Of a DNA stretch of 64,000 bases, positions 43,624 through 52,973 are shown piece by piece (within the stretch, counting starts at the first letter, position 1; the number at the start of each line of letters is the position of its first letter). The notes beneath the pieces are model-generated. The model was given only the letters and a program-made list of their open reading frames with translations. It did not search any database and was not told where the DNA came from. The stretch is from assembly GCA_045660295.1 (NCBI GenBank), contig JAZRDN010000040.1:38337-102336 (forward strand), given 5' to 3'. The DNA is from RGIG8775 sp045660295 (GTDB lineage Bacteria; Bacillota; Clostridia; Oscillospirales; CAG-272). A program made the position numbers and the translations under genes.

Positions 43624-43727
43624 CAATGTGCAAAAGGTTTGTCGTCAAAACGCAACATATTAGGTGTTTAAATTTGTACAGATTAAACAACCTTTATAAA
43701 AAAGTTAATGTCTTTTCGGATAAACTA

Positions 43728-43756
43728 TTGACAAAAAAAAGATTTTATGATATATT
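43728..43756 (+). promoter_or_regulatory. Promoter of the lipoprotein at 43844
   Basis: TTGACA (43728-43733), 17 bp, TATATT (43751-43756) with a TG two bases before the -10. Confidence 0.8.
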
Positions 43757-43843
43757 ATTACCATAGATGCTGAGTTAGAATAAGCTATATTTATGCTTGT
43801 TTTGAGTAAGGCAAAATATTTCTTTATTTTTGGAGGAACAATC

Positions 43844-44848
43844 ATGAAATTTACCAAAATTATGGCGCTTGTTCTTGCACTTATGATGCTTGTATGCGCA
43901 TTTGCAGCCTGCGGCGGTCCCGGTGAAGATACACTTTCTGACGAAACCGATCCCGTTACTGATGCTCCAGAGACAAACGCTCCCGAGACAGACGCTCCCG
44001 AAGAGTGTAAGCACACTCGTACAAGAGAGCTTCCCGGTACTCGCGTTGAGCCTACATGTACAGTAGACGGTAAGTACACAGAAATCTGCCGTTCTTGCAA
44101 TCTTGAGTGGGATGTGCCCGTCATCACTCCCGGACATGACTACTATTCCCTTGATAGCCTTGACGGAGCGTATAAAAAGCAGTTATGCAAAGTATGTTCT
44201 GATGTTTGCGTTGAGGATGCTAACGGTGTAAAGGTTGAGGATTATTCCGCGATCGAGTTCCCCTTCTTCCGTACTTCCTTCGACCATATCGTTAGCATCA
44301 ACAATATAGCTGATATTTTTGATGGCGTAAGCTACAAGGACGCATTTGCTACTCAGGTAGTTACATTCACAGACGGTGAGGAGACCAACTCCTACGCAAA
44401 CGTTCCCACAGGTTCCACTGCTAACGGTTACTTTGAGGTTAAGGATGACGAGAACGCAATGGCAGCTAAGGTATTTACAGTTTCCTTCGCGTCTTACTTT
44501 GATGAGCTTCCTCTTACAGGCAAGCTCAATCTCCTCACATGGTATATCGGCGGAGCAGAGTACGTTCTTCTCGCGGTTGACGATATCGGTGACATCTATG
44601 TTATCGGTAACGACAAGGCTGTTGCTACATACTCCGACAAGGGCTGGGATACAGTTACCGTTGAGGTTGATCCCGCAACAGGCGCTGTAAAGGTTTCCTT
44701 TGAGGGCGCTGACGGTAAGACTGCTACCGGAACAGGTAAGCTTGGCGCATCTGCTACAGGCAAGACCGATTCTTACGTAAGATTCTTTGACGATGCCGGT
44801 CAGTTCGAGGCTTACATCGACGAGATTTGTATCTCTGTTGCTAAGTAA
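43844..44848 (+). CDS. Lipoprotein with Cys-pair module and concanavalin-like C-terminus
   Basis: 334 residues. Signal peptide with lipobox AFAAC, a DAPETNAPETDAPE linker, one Cys-pair module (PTCTVDGKYTEICRSCN, QLCKVCSDVC), then a beta-rich domain of about 200 residues ending in YIDEICISVAK. The ATG at 43844 has GGAGG seven nt before it; an in-frame start at 43793 lies between the promoter and this site and would extend past the signal peptide. Codon use is that of highly expressed genes (many GTT, GCT, AAG), unlike the pseudogene relative. Surface location is expected; binding partner unknown. Confidence 0.85.
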   Translation: MKFTKIMALVLALMMLVCAFAACGGPGEDTLSDETDPVTDAPETNAPETDAPEECKHTRTRELPGTRVEPTCTVDGKYTEICRSCNLEWDVPVITPGHDYYSLDSLDGAYKKQLCKVCSDVCVEDANGVKVEDYSAIEFPFFRTSFDHIVSINNIADIFDGVSYKDAFATQVVTFTDGEETNSYANVPTGSTANGYFEVKDDENAMAAKVFTVSFASYFDELPLTGKLNLLTWYIGGAEYVLLAVDDIGDIYVIGNDKAVATYSDKGWDTVTVEVDPATGAVKVSFEGADGKTATGTGKLGASATGKTDSYVRFFDDAGQFEAYIDEICISVAK

Positions 44849-44862
44849 TTAAAGTATAATTT

Positions 44863-44893
44863 GAACGCCGCGCATAGCGCGGCGTTCTTTTTT
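44863..44893 (+). terminator. Intrinsic terminator after the 43844 lipoprotein
   Basis: GAACGCCGCGC-ATA-GCGCGGCGTTC followed by T6. Confidence 0.95.
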
Positions 44894-44949
44894 GTTCATA
44901 TGCAACAATAAATTTTTTCTGGAATTGCGAAAAAATTAACAAATAGGTA

Positions 44950-44978
44950 TTGATAAAATTTGACATTTGTGGTATATT
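44950..44978 (+). promoter_or_regulatory. Promoter of pgk-tpiA
   Basis: TTGATA (44950-44955), 17 bp, TATATT (44973-44978). Confidence 0.65.
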
Positions 44979-45019
44979 AATATACGGTGTAAAAATATTT
45001 AGAAAGGCGGATACACAAA

Positions 45020-46219
45020 ATGACCTACAATAAGAAAAACATCGAAGATATTGATGTTGCCGGCAAGAAAGTCCTTGTTCGTTGCGACTTCAATGTACCC
45101 CTTAAGGAAGGCGTAATCACCAGCGATAAGAGAATCGTTGAGGCGCTTCCCACAATCAAGTACCTTCTTTCCAAGGGCGCAAAGGTTATCCTTTGCTCTC
45201 ATATGGGTAAGCCCAAGGGCGAAGTAGTTGCTAAGTATTCTCTCGCTCCCGTTGCCGCAAGACTTACCGAGCTTCTCGGTCAGACAGTCGAGCTTGCAGC
45301 TGATACTATCGGCGCGGATGCAAAGGCAAAGGCGGCAGCTCTTAAGGAAGGACAGGCACTCCTTCTTGAGAATACCCGTTTTGATAAGAGAGAAGAAAAG
45401 AACGATCCCGAGTTCGCTAAGGAGCTTGCTTCTCTTGCTGAAGTTTTCGTAAACGACGCGTTTGGCGCGGCTCACCGCGCGCATGCTTCCACAGCAGGCG
45501 TAGCTGATTATCTTCCCGCAGTTTGCGGTTACCTTATCCAGAAGGAAATCGGCGTTATGGGTAAGGCTCTCGCTGATCCCGAGCGTCCTTTCGTCGCTAT
45601 CCTCGGCGGTGCTAAGGTTTCGGATAAGCTTAACGTTATCAATAACCTTCTTACAAAGGTTGATACACTTATCATCGGCGGCGGTATGGCTTATACATTC
45701 CTTGCCGCAAAGGGTTACGGCATCGGTACGTCTCTCTTTGACGAAACAAAGGTTGATTATTGCCGTGAGATGATGGCAAAGGCAGAGGAAAAGGGTGTTA
45801 AGCTTCTTCTCCCCGTTGATACCGTCGTTGCAAAGGCGTTCCCCGATCCCATCGACGCTCCTATCGACGTTGAGACAGTTCCTTCCAATGAGATCCCCGC
45901 TGATAAGATGGGTCTTGATATCGGTGACAACACCAAGAAGCTCTTCGCGGATGCCGCAAAGAGCGCAAAGACTGTTGTTTGGAACGGTCCTATGGGCGTT
46001 TTCGAGAACCCCACTCTTGCAAAGGGTACTATCGCTGTGGCAGAGGCTCTTGCTGAGTCCGAGGCTATTACTATCGTAGGCGGCGGTGACTCCGCGGCGG
46101 CTTGCGAGCAGCTTGGTTACGCTTCCAAGATCACTCACATCTCCACCGGTGGCGGTGCTTCTCTTGAGTTCCTTGAGGGACTTGAGCTTCCCGGTATCGC
46201 TTGCCTTCAGGACAAGTAA
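45020..46219 (+). CDS. pgk: Phosphoglycerate kinase
   Basis: Glycolytic enzyme that makes ATP from 1,3-bisphosphoglycerate; 399 residues, full length. Motifs: [12 protein letters not shown], the substrate-binding Arg/His residues in SHMGKPKG and [21 protein letters not shown], and [10 protein letters not shown]. Strongly biased codon use marks high expression. Promoter and AAAGGCGG ribosome binding site upstream; tpiA follows after a 64-nt spacer containing a hairpin. Confidence 0.98.
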   Translation: MTYNKKNIEDIDVAGKKVLVRCDFNVPLKEGVITSDKRIVEALPTIKYLLSKGAKVILCSHMGKPKGEVVAKYSLAPVAARLTELLGQTVELAADTIGADAKAKAAALKEGQALLLENTRFDKREEKNDPEFAKELASLAEVFVNDAFGAAHRAHASTAGVADYLPAVCGYLIQKEIGVMGKALADPERPFVAILGGAKVSDKLNVINNLLTKVDTLIIGGGMAYTFLAAKGYGIGTSLFDETKVDYCREMMAKAEEKGVKLLLPVDTVVAKAFPDPIDAPIDVETVPSNEIPADKMGLDIGDNTKKLFADAAKSAKTVVWNGPMGVFENPTLAKGTIAVAEALAESEAITIVGGGDSAAACEQLGYASKITHISTGGGASLEFLEGLELPGIACLQDK

Positions 46220-46231
46220 TAAAAAACACAT

Positions 46232-46251
46232 GGGGCGATCTCGGTCGCCCC
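46232..46251 (+). promoter_or_regulatory. Hairpin in the pgk-tpiA spacer
   Basis: GGGGCGA/TCGCCCC with a 6-nt loop and no T-run. Probably an mRNA stabiliser or processing site between two glycolytic genes. Confidence 0.45.
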
Positions 46252-46283
46252 TAATAACAGTACAATCGAAAGGAAGTTTTAGT

Positions 46284-47051
46284 ATGAATCCTTCTAAGAG
46301 AAGAACAGTTATCGCAGGTAACTGGAAAATGAATATGACACCCAAGAGCGCTGTCGCTCTTATCGAGGAGATGAAGCCTCTCGTTGCGGGCAAAAACGCT
46401 TGCGACGTAGTGCTTTGTGTACCTGCAATTGATATTCCTGCGGCTGTTGAGGCTGCAAAGGGCTCTAACATAAAGATTGGCGCTGAAAACGTGCATTTCA
46501 AGGCGTCTGGCGCGTACACTGGCGAGATTTCCGCGGAGATGCTCGTTGAGGCAGGCGTCGAGTACGTTGTTATCGGTCACTCCGAGAGAAGACAGTACTT
46601 CGCGGAGACTGACCAGACAGTAAACCTTCGTACACTTGCGGCACTGGGCGCGGGTCTTAAGGCTATCGTTTGTGTTGGCGAGACTCTTGAGCAGAGAGAG
46701 CTCGGCTATACCGAAACACTCCTTAAGTTCCACACAAAGATGGCTCTTACAAACGTAAGCGCAGAACAGCTTAAGAACGTTATCGTTGCTTATGAGCCTG
46801 TATGGGCTATCGGCACAGGCGTTACCGCAACCGCAGATCAGGCTGATGAGGGTAACGGATTTGTTCGCGCGGCAATCGCTGAGGTATACGGCGCTGACGT
46901 TGCTGAAACAGTTACCGTTCAGTACGGCGGCTCTATGAACGAGAAGAATGCCGCAGAGCTTCTTGCTAAGCCCAACGTTGACGGCGGTCTTATCGGCGGC
47001 GCGTCTCTGGTGGCTGAGAAGTTTAAGGCTATTGTTGACGCGGCTCAGTAA
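46284..47051 (+). CDS. tpiA: Triosephosphate isomerase
   Basis: Interconverts DHAP and glyceraldehyde-3-phosphate; 255 residues. Catalytic Lys in AGNWKMNM, His in VIGHSERR, Glu in AYEPVWAIGTG, and phosphate-gripping GGSMNEKNA and GGLIGGASL. The ATG at 46284 follows AAAGGAAG; the frame stays open far upstream inside pgk, but without similarity to the family. Confidence 0.98.
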   Translation: MNPSKRRTVIAGNWKMNMTPKSAVALIEEMKPLVAGKNACDVVLCVPAIDIPAAVEAAKGSNIKIGAENVHFKASGAYTGEISAEMLVEAGVEYVVIGHSERRQYFAETDQTVNLRTLAALGAGLKAIVCVGETLEQRELGYTETLLKFHTKMALTNVSAEQLKNVIVAYEPVWAIGTGVTATADQADEGNGFVRAAIAEVYGADVAETVTVQYGGSMNEKNAAELLAKPNVDGGLIGGASLVAEKFKAIVDAAQ

Positions 47052-47057
47052 ATATTG

Positions 47058-47090
47058 AAAAAGCAGGAGATTTTTCCTGCTTTTTCTTTT
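47058..47090 (+). terminator. Intrinsic terminator of pgk-tpiA
   Basis: AAAAAGCAGGA/TCCTGCTTTTT with a 6-nt loop, followed by CTTTT. Confidence 0.92.
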
Positions 47091-47110
47091 TACTTTTTTT
47101 ATAATATCCC

Positions 47111-47139
47111 TTGAAAAAATAAGTTTTTTGTGATATACT
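47111..47139 (+). promoter_or_regulatory. Promoter of rbfA-nrnA
   Basis: TTGAAA (47111-47116), 17 bp, TATACT (47134-47139). Confidence 0.7.
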
Positions 47140-47178
47140 AAAAAGTGAATTTATAAATACAATATTGAAAGGATAGAT

Positions 47179-47577
47179 ATGGCAAAATACAGACGCGGAA
47201 GAATAAATGACGAGGTTCAGAAGGAGCTTGCGCAGATAGTAAGAGAAATAAAAGACCCGAGGGTAAGCGGAACTATGGTATGCATTACAGCCGTTGAGGT
47301 AACTCCCGACCTTAAATACGCAAAGGTCTACTATTCGGCAATAGGCGGTGATAAAAAGGAAGTAGGTAACGGTCTCCGTGCCGCTCACGGTTTTATCAGA
47401 AAGAGAATTGCCCAGTCGCTCAATCTTCGGATAACCCCCGAATTTAGCTTTTATATCGACGAGTCTATCGAGCGCGGCGCTCATATAGCAAGCATCCTCA
47501 ATTCCATCGAGTTCTCGGACGATATTGACGAGGAGAATGAGGGCGAGGACGGCGCGGACGAGTCGGAAGATAATTAG
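47179..47577 (+). CDS. rbfA: Ribosome-binding factor A
   Basis: KH-type factor for late 16S rRNA/30S maturation. 132 residues starting RRGRINDEVQKELAQIVREI, with DPRVSGTMVCITAVEVTPDL and an acidic C-terminal tail. Followed 42 bp later by nrnA, the usual neighbour in Bacillota. Confidence 0.95.
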   Translation: MAKYRRGRINDEVQKELAQIVREIKDPRVSGTMVCITAVEVTPDLKYAKVYYSAIGGDKKEVGNGLRAAHGFIRKRIAQSLNLRITPEFSFYIDESIERGAHIASILNSIEFSDDIDEENEGEDGADESEDN

Positions 47578-47619
47578 TATCAGCCTTTCCTTAAAATATT
47601 AAGAAACGGAGGAAGGGAA

Positions 47620-48621
47620 ATGAAGATATTTCAAAAATTGAGCTTTTCGGACATCTGCGACAGATTGACCGAAAAGAAAAATACACTCATACTTTTTCAC
47701 GTGCGTCCCGATGGAGATGCCGTTGGCTCGGCGTTGGCAATGAAATTGCTTCTTGAAGCGGCGGGAAGCCGCGCATGGTGCCTTTGCGCTAACGAGATTC
47801 CACAGCGCCTGGCGTTTCTCGGTGAGGGCGTGCAAACCAGCACTTTGCTCGAGGCAATTCCAAGCGATTTTGACGTTGAACGCGTTATCTCTGTCGATAC
47901 CGCGTCAAGCGCGCAGCTTGGCGAGCTCTACGAGCGTTTTGAAGGAAAAATAGATGTTATGATCGACCATCACGCTAAGGGCGAGCCTTATGCCGATTAT
48001 TTTGTGGCATCTGATGCCGCGGCAGCGGGGGAGATAGTGTTCGATATTTCCAGAGAAATGCTTAAGCGCGGAGCCATAAAGGAAATTCCCGAGAAAATGG
48101 ATTTCTGCCTTTATACGGCTATTAGCTCGGATACGGGATGCTTTAAGTATTCAAACGTTACCCCAAAGACCCATATATGCTCGGCTGAGCTTCTCAAATC
48201 GGGCATAGACACCGCGCAGATAAACCGCCTGCTTTTTGACTCCAAATCCATGGAGGTGCTTGCGGTCGAAAAGGCGGGGCTTGATACGCTGAAAATGTTT
48301 CATAACGGTAAAATTGCAGTGGTGTTCTTTACATACCAGATGAAGCAAAAGCTCGGAGTTCTCGACGAGCACCTTGAAACGCTTATCGACGTGGCTCGTT
48401 CTGTGGAGGGTGTTGACGTTGCAGTGGCTATAAGACAGCCTGGACCCGAAAAGACTTTCAGAGTTTCTACCCGTTCATCAAACGCGGTTGACGTTTCAGC
48501 GGTCTGTGCTTATTTCGGCGGAGGCGGACATATCCGCGCCGCGGGATGCACCATAGTCGCCGACTGTATCGAACACGTTGCTGACCTCGTAATAACCGAG
48601 GTTGAAAAACAACTATTTTAA
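47620..48621 (+). CDS. nrnA: DHH-family nanoRNase/pAp phosphatase
   Basis: 333-residue phosphoesterase that degrades very short RNAs and pAp. The DHH domain shows FHVRPDGDAVGSALAM, VDTASSAQLG and IDHHAKGEPYADY; the DHHA1 domain shows the RNA-binding GGGGHIRAAG. ATG has GGAGGAAGGG upstream. Ends at a bidirectional terminator. Confidence 0.94.
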   Translation: MKIFQKLSFSDICDRLTEKKNTLILFHVRPDGDAVGSALAMKLLLEAAGSRAWCLCANEIPQRLAFLGEGVQTSTLLEAIPSDFDVERVISVDTASSAQLGELYERFEGKIDVMIDHHAKGEPYADYFVASDAAAAGEIVFDISREMLKRGAIKEIPEKMDFCLYTAISSDTGCFKYSNVTPKTHICSAELLKSGIDTAQINRLLFDSKSMEVLAVEKAGLDTLKMFHNGKIAVVFFTYQMKQKLGVLDEHLETLIDVARSVEGVDVAVAIRQPGPEKTFRVSTRSSNAVDVSAVCAYFGGGGHIRAAGCTIVADCIEHVADLVITEVEKQLF

Positions 48622-48628
48622 ATGAACT

Positions 48629-48654
48629 AAGCCCCTCTTTGTGAGGGGCTTTTG
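48629..48654. terminator. Bidirectional terminator between nrnA and the convergent membrane gene
   Basis: AAGCCCCTC-TTTGT-GAGGGGCTT with T-runs. Confidence 0.9.
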
Positions 48655-48658
48655 TCTA

Positions 48659-49081
48659 TTAACTAACCTTTTGCTTTTTCTGGCGGTTTTCTATTACCGA
48701 TATCAAAATACATATTCCAAAGCTTAAAAAGAACCAAATTCCCGAGAACAAGAGCGATATTTGCCCAAGCAGATTGTATGGGAGTGCCGAGTAATCCCAT
48801 ATCGAAAGCCCAAGCCATAGATTGAGAATACAGCCCGCCGCGAATTCCACGGCGGTTATAAGCACCGCGCATAGCGTTGCCCTCAGCGTGTAAGAGGCTT
48901 TAGTGAATCGGCGGTTGATAAAATATATGCCAACAAGACATATTCCGCCGCACAGTCCCATAGTCCAGTGCGAATGACCTCTGAATAGCACCTCAAGCAG
49001 ATAATAACCGAAACCGCCTGTCAGAAAGAGCAGAAAAATTCTCAAAGGCATTGCCTTTTTGCCGTAAATTGTATTGTTCAT
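48659..49081 (-). CDS. Small integral membrane protein, putative ABC-transporter type IV family
   Basis: 140 residues with about four membrane spans. The pattern GHSHWTMGLCGGICLVGIYF and NLWLGLSIWDYSALPYNLLGQ resembles the PF06541 'putative ABC-transporter type IV' family, in which no transported substrate is known. The ATG at 49081 is chosen; another at 49093 sits directly on the AAGGA ribosome binding site. Convergent with nrnA and divergent from the next membrane gene. Confidence 0.75.
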   Translation of the reverse strand: MNNTIYGKKAMPLRIFLLFLTGGFGYYLLEVLFRGHSHWTMGLCGGICLVGIYFINRRFTKASYTLRATLCAVLITAVEFAAGCILNLWLGLSIWDYSALPYNLLGQISLLFSGIWFFLSFGICILISVIENRQKKQKVS

Positions 49082-49188
49082 GGCTAAACACATCCTTAAA
49101 ATATATTCTGTGGAAAGTGTTCCCTGAAACCCAAAAAAATAAACCGAAAAAAGTAATTTGGTAAAATTTCTAAAGTTTTCATAAATAC

Positions 49189-49217
49189 TTGAAAAACGCG
49201 AGAGAATGTGGTATACT
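49189..49217 (+). promoter_or_regulatory. Promoter of the membrane protein-metG-tatD operon
   Basis: TTGAAA (49189-49194), 17 bp, TATACT (49212-49217). Confidence 0.7.
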
Positions 49218-49258
49218 ATTTGTATTGTGAAGTAAAGTGCCTGTCGGGAGGTGGTCTG

Positions 49259-50044
49259 TTGGCAAGACTGAAAAATAATATAAGACAGCGCTCCGCCGAG
49301 TATGCTGAAAAAGCGCTTGTAAGCAACGGAAATCAGCTGAAGCTGGCATCTTGCGTTATACTTTGCGCGGCTGTTACTATGCTCGTCTGGTTTCTTTCCG
49401 ACCTCTTTGAACTGGCTTTTTCGATTTTCGCCGTCTCGTATAACGAGCCTGCGGTGTATTGGTGCTCTATATTACTGCTTTGTTTGCTGATAATCCTGCT
49501 TGCCGCGCCTGTATATATCGGAATGTTCGGCGTGGCGATGCGAATGTCGCAAGGAGAAAATTCCGAAATAGTTGACGTTTTCGATACTTTTTCTTCGCTC
49601 AAAGCCTACGGCAGAGCGTTGAGAATATCGCTTAATATCTTCGTGCGGGTGTTGCCGATAGTGCTTTTGCTGCGCCTTCCCTATATGCTTGATGCACTTG
49701 CGTATTTCTTTACTATTCCCGCGTTTGTGTACAAATACGTGTGGTTTGCGGTTATACCCACAGCCCTTGTGGTTGTTCTGCCCGTTGGCAGATCGTTCGG
49801 ATTTGTCAGCTTCTCGTATCTTGATGAAAACGAAAGCGTGCGAGCTTGCGTGCGTCGAGCGCGAAGAACACGAAAAGGGAACTATAAAGCGGTATATTCG
49901 CTGGTTTATTCTACGCTCTTTAAGCTCTTGCTCTCACTGCTTACCGTGGGAGTCTGGACTGTAATTCACACTATTCCGATGGCGATGCTCAATTACGCGA
50001 CTCTTGCCACCGAGCTTGATAATAACAATAACCGAAAGGACTGA
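49259..50044 (+). CDS. Polytopic membrane protein of unknown function
   Basis: 261 residues with about five to six hydrophobic spans (first around residues 31-57) and a basic loop (ACVRRARRTRKGNYKAVY). The pattern of a glycine-poor, repeat-like membrane domain with 'FGVAMRMSQGENSEIVDVFDTFSS' recalls DUF975-type proteins, but this is only suggestive. Start is TTG at 49259 with GGGAGGTGG properly spaced; an upstream in-frame GTG at 49208 overlaps the -10 box and cannot be used. It precedes metG by 6 bp. Confidence 0.75.
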   Translation: MARLKNNIRQRSAEYAEKALVSNGNQLKLASCVILCAAVTMLVWFLSDLFELAFSIFAVSYNEPAVYWCSILLLCLLIILLAAPVYIGMFGVAMRMSQGENSEIVDVFDTFSSLKAYGRALRISLNIFVRVLPIVLLLRLPYMLDALAYFFTIPAFVYKYVWFAVIPTALVVVLPVGRSFGFVSFSYLDENESVRACVRRARRTRKGNYKAVYSLVYSTLFKLLLSLLTVGVWTVIHTIPMAMLNYATLATELDNNNNRKD

Positions 50045-50050
50045 TATAAA

Positions 50051-52018
50051 ATGGAACAGAACAAGAAATTTTACATGACAACGGCTATCGCCTACGCGTC
50101 AAGAAAGCCTCACTTCGGCAACACTTACGAAATAATCATGGCAGACGCTTACGCAAGATATAAGCGCGCTATGGGCTATGACGTGTACCTTTGCACGGGT
50201 ACAGATGAGCACGGTCAGAAGATTGAAAATCTCGCTAACGAGGCTGGCATTACCCCCAAGCAGTACGTTGACGGCGTTGCGGGCGAAATAAAGGGCGTGT
50301 GGGATAAGATGAACACAAGCTACGATTATTTCATTCGTACTACCGACGACTACCACGAGCGCGCGGTGCAGAAGATATTCAAGCGCTTCTACGAGCAGGG
50401 CGACATATATAAGGATTACTATGAGGGCTGGTACTGTACCCCCTGTGAATCTTTCTTTACCGATACACAGATTACCGACGGCAAGTGCCCCGATTGCGGC
50501 AGACCCGTTCAGCACGCCAAGGAGGAAGCGTATTTCTTTAAAATGAGTAAGTACGTTGACCGCCTTGTAAAGCACATCGAGTCTGACCCCGAGTTTATTC
50601 AGCCCGAGTCGCGTAAAAACGAGATGGTAAATACCTTCCTTAAGGCAGGACTTCAGGACCTCTGCGTTTCGCGCACATCCTTCAAGTGGGGTATCCCCGT
50701 TGACTTTGACGATAAGCACGTGGTATACGTGTGGCTCGATGCGCTTACCAACTATATCACCGCTCTCGGTTATGATCCCGATAAGAGCTTTGAGGAGCAG
50801 AGTGAGCATTTCAAGAAATACTGGCCATGTGACGTTCATATCATCGGTAAGGATATTCTCCGTTTCCATACCATTTATTGGCCTATATTCCTTATGGCGC
50901 TTGATATTCCGCTTCCAAAGAAGGTTTTCGGACATCCTTGGTTTATCGCGGGGCTTGATAAAATGTCCAAGTCAAAGGGCAACGTTATCTATGCCGATAG
51001 CCTTGCAGATCACTTCGGCGTTGACGGCGTGCGCTATTACGCGCTTTCCGAAATGCCCTACGCAAACGACGGCTCTATCACCCACGAGTCGGTAATCAAC
51101 CGCTTCAACGCCGACCTTGTAAATAATCTCGGCAACCTCGTTAAGCGTACTCTTGATATGCAGAAGAAGTATTTCGATAAGGTCGTTCAAGCTCCCACCG
51201 CGCCCGATGCGCTTGACAGTGAGCTTAAAAACGTTTGCTTTGAGACATATGATGAGGTGGTCAAGCTTATGGACGGCTACCGCGTTGCCGACGCGCTTGA
51301 GGCTATCTTCGCAATGCTTCGCCGCGCTAATAAGTACATTGACGAGACCACGCCCTGGGCACTTGCTAAGGACGAGAGCCAAAAAGAGAGACTGGGAACA
51401 GTTCTTTATAATCTTCTTGAAACTATCCGCAGAGGCGCAATTCTTCTTATGCCCTTTATTCCCGAAAGCGCGGCAGAGATACTTCGTGAGCTTGGATGCG
51501 AGTATAACGGCTATACCGAGCTTGCCGAGAACAAGAGCTTTGACGGCGTAAAGGTCGGCACTGTGCTTGAGGACTCCAAGGTGCTTTTCGCGAGAGTTGA
51601 CGAGGAGAAGAAGCTTGCTGAGTTTGCCGCAGAGGCAGAGGCGGCAAGAAAAGCGGCTGAGCTTGAGGAAAAGCAGAAGGAAAAGCCCGAGGGCTGTGCG
51701 CTTATCGGTATTGAGGACTTTATGAGCGTAGAGCTTCGCAGTGCGAAAATACTCGCCTGTGAAAAGGTTCCGAAGGCGAAGAAGCTCCTTAAGCTTCAGG
51801 TAGACCTCGGCTACGAGCAGAGACAGGTAGTTTCGGGTATAGCAAAATTCTACGAGCCCGAGCAGCTTGTGGGAAAGAAGATAATTCTGGTTGTAAACCT
51901 TAAGCCCGCTACACTTTGCGGAATCGAGTCCAACGGTATGATACTTGCTTCGGGAGAGGAAGACGTGAGAGTCGTATTCCTTGACCCCGAGACACCTCTT
52001 GGCGAAAGAATCAGATGA
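50051..52018 (+). CDS. metG: Methionyl-tRNA synthetase with C-terminal tRNA-binding domain
   Basis: Charges tRNA(Met); 655 residues. The class I HIGH box appears as PHFGNTYE, with Asn in place of the second His, a form present in one MetG subgroup. A four-Cys zinc knob (CTPCESFF ... CPDCGRP) and KMSKSKGNV follow. After a charged helical linker near residue 530 comes a Trbp111/EMAPII-like domain (IGIEDFMSVELRSAKILACE ... VVNLKPATLCGIESNGM) that grips tRNA non-specifically. The TatD gene overlaps by 4 bp. Confidence 0.97.
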   Translation: MEQNKKFYMTTAIAYASRKPHFGNTYEIIMADAYARYKRAMGYDVYLCTGTDEHGQKIENLANEAGITPKQYVDGVAGEIKGVWDKMNTSYDYFIRTTDDYHERAVQKIFKRFYEQGDIYKDYYEGWYCTPCESFFTDTQITDGKCPDCGRPVQHAKEEAYFFKMSKYVDRLVKHIESDPEFIQPESRKNEMVNTFLKAGLQDLCVSRTSFKWGIPVDFDDKHVVYVWLDALTNYITALGYDPDKSFEEQSEHFKKYWPCDVHIIGKDILRFHTIYWPIFLMALDIPLPKKVFGHPWFIAGLDKMSKSKGNVIYADSLADHFGVDGVRYYALSEMPYANDGSITHESVINRFNADLVNNLGNLVKRTLDMQKKYFDKVVQAPTAPDALDSELKNVCFETYDEVVKLMDGYRVADALEAIFAMLRRANKYIDETTPWALAKDESQKERLGTVLYNLLETIRRGAILLMPFIPESAAEILRELGCEYNGYTELAENKSFDGVKVGTVLEDSKVLFARVDEEKKLAEFAAEAEAARKAAELEEKQKEKPEGCALIGIEDFMSVELRSAKILACEKVPKAKKLLKLQVDLGYEQRQVVSGIAKFYEPEQLVGKKIILVVNLKPATLCGIESNGMILASGEEDVRVVFLDPETPLGERIR

Positions 52019-52809
52019 GCAAGCTGTTCGATTCACACGCCCATTATTTTGACGAGCGCTTTGCCGATGAATTTGAGAACGCCGCGCACTCAATATTGCC
52101 CGAGATCTTTGAGGGCGACGTTGAGTATATCGTAAATGTGGGCACAAATAACGAAAACAATCGACTTTGCCTTGAAATGGCGCAAAAATATGAGGGAATG
52201 TACGCCGCCGTCGGAATACACCCCACCGATTGCCGTGATTACGATAGGGAAGAACTTCAAAAATTTGAGGATTTTCTTGTGGCTCACCACGACTTCAAAA
52301 AAGAAAAGATAGTCGCTATCGGAGAGATCGGCTTTGACTATCATTGGGAGCCATATGATAAGGCACATCAGGCGTTTTTCTTCGAGGAGCAGATGAAGCT
52401 CGCCGAGAAATATGACCTGCCCGTTATAATTCACGACAGGGAAGCGCACGGCGATTGCTTTGATATGGCGTCTAAGTTCAAAAACGTAAGAGGTGTTTTC
52501 CACAGTTATAGCGGAAGCGCCGAAATGGCTGCTGAGCTTGTAAAAAGAGGCTGGTATATATCCTTTTCGGGGGTCGTTACCTTCAAGAACGCCAACCGAG
52601 TAAAAGAGGTCGCCGCAAGTGTTCCAATGGATAGACTTCTTGTGGAGACCGACTGTCCATATCTGGCTCCGCACCCCATGAGAGGAAAGCTTAACCACTC
52701 GGGGCTTATGCACTACACCGTGGAGACTCTCGCCGAGCTCTTTGACGAGAAATATGAAAAAATGGCTCAAATATTGAGCGATAACGCAAAGAAATTTTTC
52801 GGAATATAA
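52015..52809 (+). CDS. tatD: TatD-family metal-dependent DNase
   Basis: 264-residue TIM-barrel hydrolase. Metal ligands are seen in FDSHAHYFDE, GEIGFDYHW, VIIHDREAHG, FHSYSGS and VETDCPYLAPH. In the family it is a 3'-5' exonuclease active on DNA and RNA in repair. The ATG overlaps the metG stop (ATGA); metG-tatD is a conserved pair in Bacillota. A strong terminator follows. Confidence 0.95.
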   Translation: MSKLFDSHAHYFDERFADEFENAAHSILPEIFEGDVEYIVNVGTNNENNRLCLEMAQKYEGMYAAVGIHPTDCRDYDREELQKFEDFLVAHHDFKKEKIVAIGEIGFDYHWEPYDKAHQAFFFEEQMKLAEKYDLPVIIHDREAHGDCFDMASKFKNVRGVFHSYSGSAEMAAELVKRGWYISFSGVVTFKNANRVKEVAASVPMDRLLVETDCPYLAPHPMRGKLNHSGLMHYTVETLAELFDEKYEKMAQILSDNAKKFFGI

Positions 52810-52816
52810 CAGACTG

Positions 52817-52849
52817 AAAGCGCAACGCTACGGCGTTGCGCTTTTTATG
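52817..52849 (+). terminator. Intrinsic terminator after tatD
   Basis: AAAGCGCAACGC-TACG-GCGTTGCGCTTT followed by T. Confidence 0.95.
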
Positions 52850-52973
52850 TGTTTGAGTTTTTTGCTTGTGTTGGTGAGGCGTATCTCCGAAATTTTGCTT
52901 GAATAAGGATATAAAATACGAGCAGTGTGAAAAATCGGCTCTCATACAGCTTTTGGTAAGCGGAATAATATAG

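Noticed and set aside
44999..46519. Long open frame (506 codons) on the minus strand opposite pgk/tpiA
   Set aside because: Entirely antisense to two certain glycolytic genes. It arises from their biased codon use and has no family resemblance.
50972..52147. 391-codon minus-strand frame opposite metG
   Set aside because: Shadow of metG/tatD codons; no ribosome binding site or motif.
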